This document shows positions 37,123-45,332 of a stretch of DNA of 64,000 nt, piece by piece. The notes under the pieces are model-generated. The model had not been told where the DNA came from. It made no database searches and saw only the letters and a list, made by a program, of their open reading frames with translations. The DNA comes from Hephaestia caeni (GTDB lineage: Bacteria; Pseudomonadota; Alphaproteobacteria; Sphingomonadales; Sphingomonadaceae). A program made the position numbers and the translations under genes. Location of the stretch: contig NZ_QXDC01000003.1 of the NCBI RefSeq assembly GCF_003550065.1, forward strand, positions 124,001 through 188,000, written 5' to 3'. Each line of letters opens with the position of its first letter. The first letter of the stretch is position 1.

Positions 37123-37205
37123 GCGGCACCGGCCCGCTCCCCCACCCCACCACCCAAGTCATTATGCTGCATGGGTGGTGGGGTGGGGGAGCGGGCCGGT
37201 GCCGC
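37123..37205. repeat. 34-bp-stem hairpin element, copy 2
   Basis: The left arm starts GCGGCACCGGCCCGCTCCCC and the right arm ends GGGGAGCGGGCCGGTGCCGC. They pair perfectly over 34 bp around a 15-base loop (37157-37171). A flanking hairpin TGTTTCAA-TTACC-TTGAAACA lies at 37098-37118. The element begins 14 bases 3' of the ubiA stop (minus strand). The outer 13 bases match copy 1 exactly, while the inner stem differs by compensating changes (GGCC in copy 1, CACC/GGTG here). Confidence 0.88.
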
Positions 37206-37218
37206 TTAATAAACTGGC

Positions 37219-38133
37219 TCAAAGCGCCTGGCCGACGACGACGCAGCCGAGAAACATCAGCAGCCCGGCAAAGCGGTTCGCGCGGAAGCGGTCGAGCGCG
37301 TTGGCGCCGTCTTCGGTATCGAGCGTGGCGATCTGCCAGCCGAAATGGAGCGCGACCGGCGCGAGCGCGACAAAGGCGAGCGGATCGGCGCGCACCTGCC
37401 AGATCGCCACCGCCCACAACGCCAGCGCAAGGGCATAGAAGCCGGCAGTGCCCACGCGGACATGGCGCCCCATCCTGAGCGCCGACGAGCGCACCCCGAT
37501 CAGTGCGTCATCCTCACGATCCTGAAGCGCGTAGATCGTATCGTAGCCGATCACCCACGCGATCGCCCCGCCGTAAAGCAACAGCCCCGGCAGCGTCAGC
37601 GCGCCCGCGACCTCGGACCAGCCGACCAGCGCCGCCCATGAGAAGACCAGCCCGAGCCACGCCTGGGGCCACCAGGTGATCCGCTTCATGAACGGGTAAG
37701 CGGCAACGGGCGCGAGGCTGGCGAGCGCGACGATCGCGGCATAGGCCGAGAGCTGGAGCAGCACGACCAGCCCGATCAGGCACAGCAGCACCAGCCAGAC
37801 CCATGCCGCGGTGAGCGACACCGCGCCCGAGGCGAGTGGGCGGGCGCGGGTGCGCGCCACTTTGCGATCAAGGTCGCGATCGACGATGTCGTTATAGACG
37901 CAGCCCGCGCCGCGCATCGCGATCGCGCCGAGCAGCAGCCACGCGATCAGATCCCAGCGGCGGAATGCACCGCCAGCCAGCGCGACGCCCCACGCTCCCG
38001 GCCAGAACAGCAGCCACCAGCCGATCGGGCGATCGAATCGCGCCAGCAAGGCGAACGCCCGTAACCGCGGCGGCAGATGCCCAACGAGGCCGCGATGCTG
38101 GGTATCGGGGACGATCTCGGCGGGTGCGGTCAT
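37219..38133 (-). CDS. ubiA: 4-hydroxybenzoate polyprenyltransferase UbiA
   Basis: Prenylates 4-hydroxybenzoate in ubiquinone synthesis; inner-membrane enzyme of 304 residues with eight to nine hydrophobic segments. Both Asp-rich motifs are present: GAGCVYNDIVDRDLDRKVARTRARPLASG and IGYDTIYALQDREDDALIGVRSSA. RFDRPIGWWLLFWPG is the usual N-terminal signature. The ATG overlaps the lolC stop (ATGA), so both are read from one message. Confidence 0.95.
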   Translation of the reverse strand: MTAPAEIVPDTQHRGLVGHLPPRLRAFALLARFDRPIGWWLLFWPGAWGVALAGGAFRRWDLIAWLLLGAIAMRGAGCVYNDIVDRDLDRKVARTRARPLASGAVSLTAAWVWLVLLCLIGLVVLLQLSAYAAIVALASLAPVAAYPFMKRITWWPQAWLGLVFSWAALVGWSEVAGALTLPGLLLYGGAIAWVIGYDTIYALQDREDDALIGVRSSALRMGRHVRVGTAGFYALALALWAVAIWQVRADPLAFVALAPVALHFGWQIATLDTEDGANALDRFRANRFAGLLMFLGCVVVGQAL

Positions 38134-39371
38134 TCGTAGCGCAGCACTTCGGCCGGATCGACCGCGGCGGCGCGGGTGGCGGGGAACAGCGTCGCCAGCA
38201 CCGTACCGACCAGCGTCATCACCACGATCCCGACAAGTTCGAGCGGGCCGATGATGAAGGGCATATCGAGGAAGATGCCATAGCCGCTGGGCGCGGCGTT
38301 GCTCGCCATCTGCGCGCCGAGCGCGGCTGAAAGCGGCGCCTTCGAAAAGACGAGCCCGAGCCCGATCGCGAGCCCGACGACGGTGCCGATCCCGCCGATC
38401 ACGCTGCCCACCGCGACGAAGATGCGGATCACCGACGCGCGCGAGGCGCCCATCGTGCGGACGATCGCGATCTCGCGGTGGCGCGAGCGGACCAGCATGA
38501 CCAGCGACGACATGATGTTGAACAAGGCGACGAGCACCACCAGCGACAGCACGATGAACATGCCAACATGCTCGACCGCGAGCGCATCGAACAGCGCCTT
38601 GTTCATCTCGCGCCACGTCTGAAGCGTCGCCTTGCCCGCCAGTTTCGCCTTGAGGGGCGCGAGGATGCGATCGGCATGTTCGGAATCGCGGGTCTTGACG
38701 TCGATCCGGCTGACAACGTCGCCCGCGCCGACCATGCGCTGGACCGCGGGCATCGTCGCGACGATGCGGGTCGAATCGTACTTTGCGTTGTCCGAATGGA
38801 AGATGCCGGCGAGGCGGAAACTGTAGAAATCGGTGTCGATGCCGCCGTCGGGCTCGAAACGGACCATCATCAGCGACACCGGTTCGCCGACATAGACGCC
38901 GAGCTGTTCGGCAAGGCCGCTGCCGATCACGACCTCGCCGTCGCCCTGCGGCGCGTGGCCGGTGACGAGCGCCTGCCCCGGCTGGACGAGCGGGTTGGTG
39001 GCGAGCCGATCGGGCGGCAACCCTTGAAGATCGGCGGCATAGGTGCGGCCGTTGACGCTGGCGACGACGTCGCGTTCGATCGCGGGGCCGGCAGAAACCA
39101 CGCCGGGAGTGGCCTGTGCGGCAGCGGCGAGCTGACGCCAATCCTGAAGAAATTCGCCCGGCCGGGTGACCGAGGCATCGCCGTCAATGCTCGCGAATTG
39201 CTGCACCAGCCGCGCCTCGGCGCCGTTCATCACGCTCATCACGAGGATCAGCGAGGCGACGCCAATCGTCACGCCGAGCATGCCGATCGCGGCGACGAGG
39301 AGCACGATCCGCCCGCCCACGCCGGGCAGCAGATAACGCCCGATCAGCATCCGTTCGAACCGGGAAAGCAT
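38130..39371 (-). CDS. lipoprotein-releasing ABC transporter permease LolC/LolE
   Basis: 413 residues. Start MLSRFERMLIGRYLLPG, then TM1 (RIVLLVAAIGMLGVTIGVASLILVMSVMNG), a periplasmic domain of about 220 residues, and three C-terminal TM segments with RSRHREIAIVRTMGASRASVIRIFVAVGSVIGGIGT. It ends FPATRAAAVDPAEVLRYE, typical of LolC/E/MacB-like permeases. It moves lipoproteins from the inner membrane toward LolA. The ATPase gene lolD, usually next in line, is not here; the next gene is ubiA. Confidence 0.88.
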   Translation of the reverse strand: MLSRFERMLIGRYLLPGVGGRIVLLVAAIGMLGVTIGVASLILVMSVMNGAEARLVQQFASIDGDASVTRPGEFLQDWRQLAAAAQATPGVVSAGPAIERDVVASVNGRTYAADLQGLPPDRLATNPLVQPGQALVTGHAPQGDGEVVIGSGLAEQLGVYVGEPVSLMMVRFEPDGGIDTDFYSFRLAGIFHSDNAKYDSTRIVATMPAVQRMVGAGDVVSRIDVKTRDSEHADRILAPLKAKLAGKATLQTWREMNKALFDALAVEHVGMFIVLSLVVLVALFNIMSSLVMLVRSRHREIAIVRTMGASRASVIRIFVAVGSVIGGIGTVVGLAIGLGLVFSKAPLSAALGAQMASNAAPSGYGIFLDMPFIIGPLELVGIVVMTLVGTVLATLFPATRAAAVDPAEVLRYE

Positions 39372-39474
39372 GGCCCAAGTCCCTCGCCGATCGTAGCGGA
39401 CGCCGCAAGCTGTTTCGCTTTCGGGGCAGACGCGCACGGCGCGGCGTGCCGGAATTTGTTCCGCTTGCGTGGAA

Positions 39475-39514
39475 GCGGGCCGGTGCCGCCTCTGTTTCAG
39501 TTACGCTGAAACAG
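39475..39514. repeat. half copy of the hairpin element (copy 3)
   Basis: GCGGGCCGGTGCCGCCTCTG repeats the outer right arm of copies 1 and 2, and is followed by CTGTTTCAG-TTACG-CTGAAACAG (39492-39514), the mini-hairpin type also next to copy 2. The left arm is missing. It lies between the divergent lolC and rsmE starts. Confidence 0.7.
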
Positions 39515-39528
39515 CTTATAGCGACCTC

Positions 39529-40272
39529 ATGCCCGCAACCCCCGCCTGGCCACCGCAATCGACACCGCGCCTGTTCGTCGAGGCGCCCCTGCATGCGGGC
39601 GCCGCCATTCCGCTTGACGGCGCGCCCGCACATTATCTGCTGTCGGTAATGCGGCTGAAGGAGGGCGATCCGGTCAAGCTGTTTGACGGAATGAGCGGCG
39701 AATGGCTGGGCATCGCGCGCGCGGTGCGCAAGCGCGATCTCGTGCTCGAGGTGACCGAAAAGCTGCGCGAACGCGAAGCGGTGCCCGATCTCTGGCTGTG
39801 CGCGGCGCCGATCAAGAAAGGCCGGATCGACTGGGTGGCCGAGAAGGCTTGCGAGTTGGGCGTCGCGCGACTGGTGCCGGTGCTGACACGCCGCACCGTT
39901 GTCGATCGCGTCAAGGACGAGCGGTTGCGCGCGCATATGATCGAGGCCGCCGAGCAATGCGGGCGCACCGCGGTTCCCGAGCTTGGCGAGACGCTGACGC
40001 TCGATGCGATGCTCGCCCGCTGGCCCACCGGGCGCGCCTTGTTCTTCGCCGACGAAACCGGCGGCGCGCCGGCGCTGGACGCGATGCGCGCTCGCGCCGG
40101 CCCGGCGGCGATCCTGATCGGCCCCGAAGGCGGGTTCGATGATGCCGAGCGCGCGGCGATCCGAGCGCTGCCTCAGGCGATCGGCATCAGCCTTGGCCCG
40201 CGTATCCTGCGCGCCGACACCGCCGCTGCGGCGACGGTGGCCTTATGGATGGCAGCAGCGGGCGATTGGTGA
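39529..40272 (+). CDS. rsmE: 16S rRNA (uracil(1498)-N(3))-methyltransferase RsmE
   Basis: 247 residues, SPOUT fold. N-terminal PUA-like part (RLFVEAPL, HYLLSVMRLKEGDPVKLFDG), then LWLCAAPIKKGRIDWVAEKACELGV, RAHMIEAAEQCGRTAVPEL and the knot region ILIGPEGGFDDAERAAIR and ISLGPRILRADTAAAATV, which binds S-adenosylmethionine. The ATG at 39529 (MPATPAWPPQ) is the family-like start. It is followed by gshA after 43 bases, a common alphaproteobacterial pair. Confidence 0.94.
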   Translation: MPATPAWPPQSTPRLFVEAPLHAGAAIPLDGAPAHYLLSVMRLKEGDPVKLFDGMSGEWLGIARAVRKRDLVLEVTEKLREREAVPDLWLCAAPIKKGRIDWVAEKACELGVARLVPVLTRRTVVDRVKDERLRAHMIEAAEQCGRTAVPELGETLTLDAMLARWPTGRALFFADETGGAPALDAMRARAGPAAILIGPEGGFDDAERAAIRALPQAIGISLGPRILRADTAAAATVALWMAAAGDW

Positions 40273-40315
40273 TTCTGATCTAGCGCCGCCCGGCCCCCTC
40301 CCCTACATCGCGCGC

Positions 40316-41689
40316 ATGACGACCAAGACCGTGACGGACAGCCACGCGGCGGTGATCGAAAGCCGGTCACAGCTCATCGACAGCTTCGCGCGCGGCGAGA
40401 AGCCTAGGGAACGCTGGCGGATCGGCACCGAGCACGAGAAGTTCGTCTATGCCAAGAGCGATCTTCACGCACCGAGCTATGACGAGCCCGGCGGTATCCG
40501 CGACCTGCTGACGGGCCTCACCGAATTCGGCTGGCAGCCGGTCGAGGAGGCGGGCAAGATCATCGCGCTGACCGGCCCCGACGGCGCCATCAGCCTCGAG
40601 CCTGCGGGGCAGTTCGAGCTTTCGGGCGCCCCGCTCGACAATCTGCACGAGACCTGTGCCGAGGCGGCGCGGCATCTGGAGCAGGTGAAGGCCGTCGGCG
40701 ATCGGCTCGGGCTCGGATTTCTCGGGCTGGGCATGTGGCCCGACAAGACGCGCGCCGACCTGCCGGTGATGCCCAAGGGCCGCTACGCCATCATGCTGCG
40801 GCACATGCCGCGCGTGGGCGATCTGGGGCTCGACATGATGCTTCGGACCTGCACGATCCAGGTCAACCTCGATTACGCCTCCGAAGCCGATATGGTGAAG
40901 AAGTTCCGCGTCGGGCTCGCGCTTCAGCCGCTCGCGACGGCGTTGTTCGCCAACTCGCCCTTCACCGAGAAGAAGCCCAACGGCTATCTTTCGTATCGCA
41001 GCCATATCTGGTCCGACACCGATCCGGCGCGCACGGGGATGCTGCCGTTCGTGTTCGAGGCTGGCTTCGGATACGAGCGCTACGCCGACTATATGCTCGA
41101 TGTGCCGATGTACTTCGTCTATCGCGACGGCCGTTATATCGACGCCGCCGGGCTGTCGTTCCGCGATTTCCTGAAGGGCGAGCTGGCGGCGCTGCCCGGC
41201 GAGAAACCGACGCTCGACGACTGGAACGATCACCTGTCGACCGCCTTTCCCGAGGTCCGGCTCAAGACCTTCCTCGAGATGCGCGGCGCCGACGGCGGGC
41301 CGTGGGGGCGGATCTGCGCGCTGCCGGCGTTCTGGGTGGGGCTGCTCTACGACGCGGGCGCGCTCGATGCGGCGTGGGATGTTGTCAAGCACTGGACGAT
41401 GGAGGAGCGCGAGGCATTGCGCAACGCGGTGCCCAAGCTGGCGCTCGACGCGCCGATCGCGGGTGGCGGCATTTTGCGCGACATCGCGGGCGAGGTGCTC
41501 GATATCGCGGCGGCGGGATTGTCGGCGCGCGGCCGGCTCAATTCGTCGGGCGACAACGAATCGGGTTTTCTCGAGCCGCTGCGCGAGATCGTGCGGACCG
41601 GCAAGGTGCCCGCGCAGACGCTGCTCGATCAATATCGCGGGTCGTGGGACGAGGATGTTTGCCGGCTCTATCGCGAGACGCGGTTCTAG
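40316..41689 (+). CDS. gshA: glutamate--cysteine ligase, class 3
   Basis: First enzyme of glutathione synthesis; 457 residues. The N-terminal WRIGTEHEKFVYAKSDLHAPSY, GAISLEPAGQFELSGAPLDNLHETCAE, CTIQVNLDYASEADMVKKFRVGLALQPLATALFANSPF and the C-terminal DEDVCRLYRETRF match the plant/alphaproteobacterial type rather than E. coli GshA. Translation starts at ATG 40316 (MTTKTVTDSHAAVIESRSQLID). No clear ribosome-binding site; probably co-transcribed with rsmE. Confidence 0.95.
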   Translation: MTTKTVTDSHAAVIESRSQLIDSFARGEKPRERWRIGTEHEKFVYAKSDLHAPSYDEPGGIRDLLTGLTEFGWQPVEEAGKIIALTGPDGAISLEPAGQFELSGAPLDNLHETCAEAARHLEQVKAVGDRLGLGFLGLGMWPDKTRADLPVMPKGRYAIMLRHMPRVGDLGLDMMLRTCTIQVNLDYASEADMVKKFRVGLALQPLATALFANSPFTEKKPNGYLSYRSHIWSDTDPARTGMLPFVFEAGFGYERYADYMLDVPMYFVYRDGRYIDAAGLSFRDFLKGELAALPGEKPTLDDWNDHLSTAFPEVRLKTFLEMRGADGGPWGRICALPAFWVGLLYDAGALDAAWDVVKHWTMEEREALRNAVPKLALDAPIAGGGILRDIAGEVLDIAAAGLSARGRLNSSGDNESGFLEPLREIVRTGKVPAQTLLDQYRGSWDEDVCRLYRETRF

Positions 41690-41692
41690 GCC

Positions 41693-42997
41693 CTAGCCAC
41701 TCGACCGCCCACGCAGGCGCGCGAACAGGCGTGGGACGGGGCCGTTGCGTTCCATCCATTCCCAATAGGCGACGTAATCGGGATCGGCCTTGAGGTGCTT
41801 TTCCTCGGTCTTGGCGCGCCAGTAATAGACGCCGCTGACGACCGCGAGGATCAGCGTGTTGCGCGCGGCATCGACAAGGCTGCCGGTGGTGAGGAAGGGC
41901 AAGGTCGCGCACCACCAGAACAGGTTCTTGGCGAGATAGGCCGGGTGGCGCGACAGCGCGTAGGGGCCGTGCGTCAGGATGCCGCGATGCGTGAGGTTCG
42001 AGAAGCGCAGCCCGAACGCGACCGTCGCCCAGGCGTAGATCGCGGTGAGCAGCACGAGGACAATGCCGGTCGCGCTCAAGAGCCACGGATGCCCGGCGAA
42101 CCAGTGCATCCAGCTTCCGTCGCTGAAATTGCCGATGCGGTAATCGAGCGGGCCGCCATCGTTCATCAGGATGAAGGGCGGATAACAGATCAGCGCCGCC
42201 GCCCAGGCCGAGGCATAAGGATTGGCGGTGCGGATATGCGCATCGAGCGGCCGCATCGTCAGCATATAGCCGACCGTCGCGAAGCCCACGTCGACGACGA
42301 ACATGAAGGTGATCAGCCAATTGGCGAGCGCGACCGGATCGTCGAACAGCGCGCCCGTATCGGCGCGGATGAAATCGCCGAACCCGCCGGGCACGATCGC
42401 GAGCATGAAGGCGAGGTAGAAGCCCTTGACCGCCCAGCTTCGCAGATGGTTGGCGATCGCCTCGCGGTCTGCGGGTTCGGTGCCCATCAGCCAGGCGCCG
42501 AGCGCATAGGCGCCGTCTTTAGGCTCGATCAGCCGGCGATCGAGCCACAGCACATAGGGAACCGAGAGCACGAAGACGAACGGCGCCGCGCGTTGCAGGC
42601 ACCACATCGCGAACGCGAAATTATCTTCCCAGTAGAAACGGAAGGTAGCGTAGATAATCGCGATGCCGGCCCAGGTGAGCCACAATCCCGCAATCTTGGT
42701 GAGGCTGATGTCGAGCGTCTCGCGCCACGGGCGCACCGTCTTCCAGTCGATGCCCGTAGAGGCGCGGCGATGGACCTTGTCGACGACCAGCGCCCACAGC
42801 ACCATCGGCACCCCGCACGCGAGCACATTGACGAGCGCGGCATAGGGACCGTCCATCCCCACCAGCCGCGCGATCACGCACCAGCCGATCATCCCGACCA
42901 TCCCCGCCAGCCCGATGCCGTGGCCGACCGCCGATGCCGGCCGCGGGTCCGTGGTGGCGGCGGCGAGGGATTTATCGTGGAACATCGGCCGCGGCAT
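41693..42997 (-). CDS. multi-spanning membrane protein with ICMT/PEMT-type methyltransferase end
   Basis: About 434 residues with ten or so hydrophobic segments. The C-terminal 110 residues carry the isoprenylcysteine/phospholipid methyltransferase signature: LTHRGILTHGPYALSRHPAYLAKNLFWW and EEKHLKADPDYVAYWEWMERNGP. The N-terminal two thirds are membrane segments without a family I recognise (LVVDKVHRRAST, IIYATFRFYWEDNFAFA, VDVGFATVGYML). Typical ICMT proteins are about 200 residues, so this is a long form. Substrate is unknown. Starts at TTG 43006, ATG 42997 or ATG 42985 are possible; none has a clear ribosome-binding site. Confidence 0.75.
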   Translation of the reverse strand: MPRPMFHDKSLAAATTDPRPASAVGHGIGLAGMVGMIGWCVIARLVGMDGPYAALVNVLACGVPMVLWALVVDKVHRRASTGIDWKTVRPWRETLDISLTKIAGLWLTWAGIAIIYATFRFYWEDNFAFAMWCLQRAAPFVFVLSVPYVLWLDRRLIEPKDGAYALGAWLMGTEPADREAIANHLRSWAVKGFYLAFMLAIVPGGFGDFIRADTGALFDDPVALANWLITFMFVVDVGFATVGYMLTMRPLDAHIRTANPYASAWAAALICYPPFILMNDGGPLDYRIGNFSDGSWMHWFAGHPWLLSATGIVLVLLTAIYAWATVAFGLRFSNLTHRGILTHGPYALSRHPAYLAKNLFWWCATLPFLTTGSLVDAARNTLILAVVSGVYYWRAKTEEKHLKADPDYVAYWEWMERNGPVPRLFARLRGRSSG

Positions 42998-43085
42998 AAT
43001 CCGCAATGGTAAGCAACCCGTGAAGCATGCGTCGCCGCTTGATCTGGCGCGCGCCGCCCGCTACCTCCGCACATCCGGCCCGTGA

Positions 43086-43159
43086 GCGGGTATAGCACAA
43101 TGGTAGTGCAGCAGCCTTCCAAGCTGAATACGCGGGTTCGATTCCCGCTACCCGCTCCA
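43086..43159 (+). tRNA. tRNA-Gly (anticodon TCC)
   Basis: 74 bases including encoded CCA. Acceptor GCGGGTA pairs with TACCCGC; T-arm CGGGTTCGATTCCCG; anticodon loop CTTCCAA with TCC in the centre, stem CAGC/GCTG; D-arm TAGCACAATGGTAGTGCA. A normal cloverleaf. Confidence 0.96.
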
Positions 43160-43263
43160 ATCCTTCGCCTTTGCCTGTCATTTCGCTGCATGTGTCATAC
43201 AGCGCCGCTACACGCGCGGCGGTGCGTAATCGGGCTTGTAACGAGACGACAGGAGACTCGACC

Positions 43264-43428
43264 ATGCGTATCGCAAAGATCGCGATCACCGCCGGGCTGC
43301 TGACGAGCGCGCTGGCGCTCGCGGGCTGCTACAACGACCGCCCGGGCCGCTGGGGCGACCATCACCATCGCGGGCATCATGGCCACCATGATCGCGGTGA
43401 CCATCGCGGGCACGATTGGCGTCGCTGA
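43264..43428 (+). CDS. small histidine-rich lipoprotein
   Basis: 54 residues. AGGAGA seven bases before the ATG. Signal MRIAKIAITAGLLTSALALAGC with a perfect lipobox L-A-G-C, then a mature part of about 33 residues with nine histidines and many Gly, Asp and Arg (HHHRGHHGHHDRGDHRGHD). Composition suggests metal binding at the outer membrane or periplasmic face; no family assignment. It lies between two tRNA genes on opposite strands. Confidence 0.7.
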   Translation: MRIAKIAITAGLLTSALALAGCYNDRPGRWGDHHHRGHHGHHDRGDHRGHDWRR

Positions 43429-43477
43429 GGCGCCGGCGTATCGATCACGGTTCTGGATGATCCCGGCGCCCCGGCGG

Positions 43478-43563
43478 TGGTGGACAGGGCTGGATTCGAA
43501 CCAGCGTACGCTCACGCGGGCAGATTTACAGTCTGCTGCCTTTAACCACTCGGCCACCTGTCC
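43478..43563 (-). tRNA. tRNA-Tyr (anticodon GTA)
   Basis: 86 bases with encoded CCA. Acceptor GGACAGG/CCTGTCC; anticodon loop CTGTAAA with GTA; long variable arm (CCGCGTGAGCGTACG) as in class II tRNAs; T-arm CTGGTTCGAATCCAG. Normal tyrosine tRNA. Confidence 0.96.
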
Positions 43564-43709
43564 CTGGGACCGCCGAAGCGAGGGCGGTCCAATGCCGCCC
43601 CGTGCCGCCCATGTCAACGCCCCCATCAACCTCCCGGCCGGGGTTGCGCAGGCTGACACCGCAACCTAGTGCTTGAGCCAGACAATACGCTTTGGTTCGA
43701 GGGGGTTTC

Positions 43710-45332
43710 ATGCGCCATTTCGTTCTTGCCGCCGTCGCGCTGGGCGCGGTCGCGATGCCGCTCGCCGCGCAGCCGGCCGATCGCGGAGCGGTCGATCGCG
43801 GCGCGGTCAACCGCATCATCGATGAAGGCACCAACCACAGCCAGGTGATGCAGACCGCGCAATATCTCTCCGACATGATCGGCGCGCGGCTCACCAATTC
43901 ACCGGCGATGCGCAAGGCCGAGGACTGGACGCAATCGCGCTTTCGCGACTGGGGGCTCAAGAACGTCCACAAGGAGGGGTTCGAATTCGGCCGCGGCTGG
44001 TGGATCGAGCGATCGCAGGTGCGGATGACGACCCCGCGGGTGATCGAGCTGACCGCGATCCCGATCGCCTGGTCGCCGCCAACCAACGGCACGATCTCCG
44101 CCCCCGTCATCGTCGCGCCGATGAGCAAGGCCGAGGATCTCGATCAATGGCGTGGCAAGCTTGCCGGCAAGATCGTGCTGGTGACACGCCCCGACGAAGG
44201 CTCCGAGCCCGATCGCGCGCCGTTCCGCCGCTATGACGATGCCGACATCGCCAAGATGGACGAATTCGAGCAGCCCAAATACGATCCCGAGGCCGCCGAC
44301 CGCCGGATGAAGCGCGCGACCTTCGCCAAGCAGCTCGACGCCTTCCTCAAGGCCGAGGGCGCGCTTGCCTATGCGACGATGTCGTCGCGCGACGGCAAAC
44401 TGATCCACGGCACGGGCTATCTGTTCGCAAGCGGCGACAGCCAGGTGATGCCGGGCTTCGAGATCGCGGCAGAGGATTATCGCCGCCTCGCGCGGCTCGC
44501 CAAGGTGGGGCCGGCGCCCGTCGTCGAGATGACGAGCGTGGTCCATTACGACGATACGGACAGCAAGGCGTACAACATCATCGCCGAGATTCCGGGCAGC
44601 GACGCCAAGGCCGGCTATGTGATGGCGGGCGCGCATCTCGATAGCTGGGTTGCGGGCGACGGCGCCGCCGATAACGGCGCGGGCACGGCGATGATCATGG
44701 AGGCGGCGCGTATCCTTGCCGACATGGGCGTGCGGCCCAAGCGCACGATCCGCTTCGCGCTCTGGGCGGGCGAAGAACAAGGGTTGCTCGGCAGCCTTGC
44801 CTATGTCGAGCAGCATCTGGCGACGCGGGGCGACCCCAACGTGCCCGAAAAGACTGGGCTGGAGCGCTATTTCGGCTGGCAGCAGCGCTGGCCGATCCAT
44901 CCGCGGCCGGGCTATGGCGACCTTGCCGCCTATTTCAACATCGACAACGGATCGGGCAAATTGCGCGGGCTCTATGCCGAGAACAATCCGGCAGTGGTGC
45001 CGATCTTCCGCGAATGGCTGGCGCCGTTCGCGGCGATGGGGGCGAACCATGTCGTGATGAGCCGCACCGGCGGCACCGACCATGTCTTCATGCAGGCGGT
45101 GGGCGTGCCGGGCTTCCAGTTCATCCAGGACCCGCTCGACTACGGCAGCCGCCTGCACCACACCAATGTCGATACGTTCGATCATCTGAAGGCCGAGGAC
45201 ATGCGACAGGGATCGATCGTGCTCGCATCGTTGCTGCTCGACGCGGCGAATGCCGACCAGGCGCTCCCCCGTCCGCCGATGCCGACCGAGCCGGTGCCGA
45301 CCGATCCCTACGCTTATCCGGACGAGGAGTGA
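43710..45332 (+). CDS. M28-family zinc aminopeptidase, exported
   Basis: 540 residues. Signal peptide MRHFVLAAVALGAVAMPLAA-QP. A PA-like insert (residues about 120-250) is followed by the M28 catalytic core: GAHLDSWVAGDGAADNGAGTAM (His and bridging Asp), FALWAGEEQGLLGS (catalytic Glu-Glu), FNIDNGSG (Asp) and SRLHHTNVDTFDHL (His). It probably trims peptides in the periplasm. GAGGGGG lies before the ATG at 43710. The stop overlaps the next start codon by one base. Confidence 0.92.
   Translation: MRHFVLAAVALGAVAMPLAAQPADRGAVDRGAVNRIIDEGTNHSQVMQTAQYLSDMIGARLTNSPAMRKAEDWTQSRFRDWGLKNVHKEGFEFGRGWWIERSQVRMTTPRVIELTAIPIAWSPPTNGTISAPVIVAPMSKAEDLDQWRGKLAGKIVLVTRPDEGSEPDRAPFRRYDDADIAKMDEFEQPKYDPEAADRRMKRATFAKQLDAFLKAEGALAYATMSSRDGKLIHGTGYLFASGDSQVMPGFEIAAEDYRRLARLAKVGPAPVVEMTSVVHYDDTDSKAYNIIAEIPGSDAKAGYVMAGAHLDSWVAGDGAADNGAGTAMIMEAARILADMGVRPKRTIRFALWAGEEQGLLGSLAYVEQHLATRGDPNVPEKTGLERYFGWQQRWPIHPRPGYGDLAAYFNIDNGSGKLRGLYAENNPAVVPIFREWLAPFAAMGANHVVMSRTGGTDHVFMQAVGVPGFQFIQDPLDYGSRLHHTNVDTFDHLKAEDMRQGSIVLASLLLDAANADQALPRPPMPTEPVPTDPYAYPDEE

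Noticed and set aside
43086..43563. Integration hotspot at the tRNA pair
   Set aside because: No integrase, no duplicated tRNA 3' end and no change in base composition were seen next to either tRNA gene.
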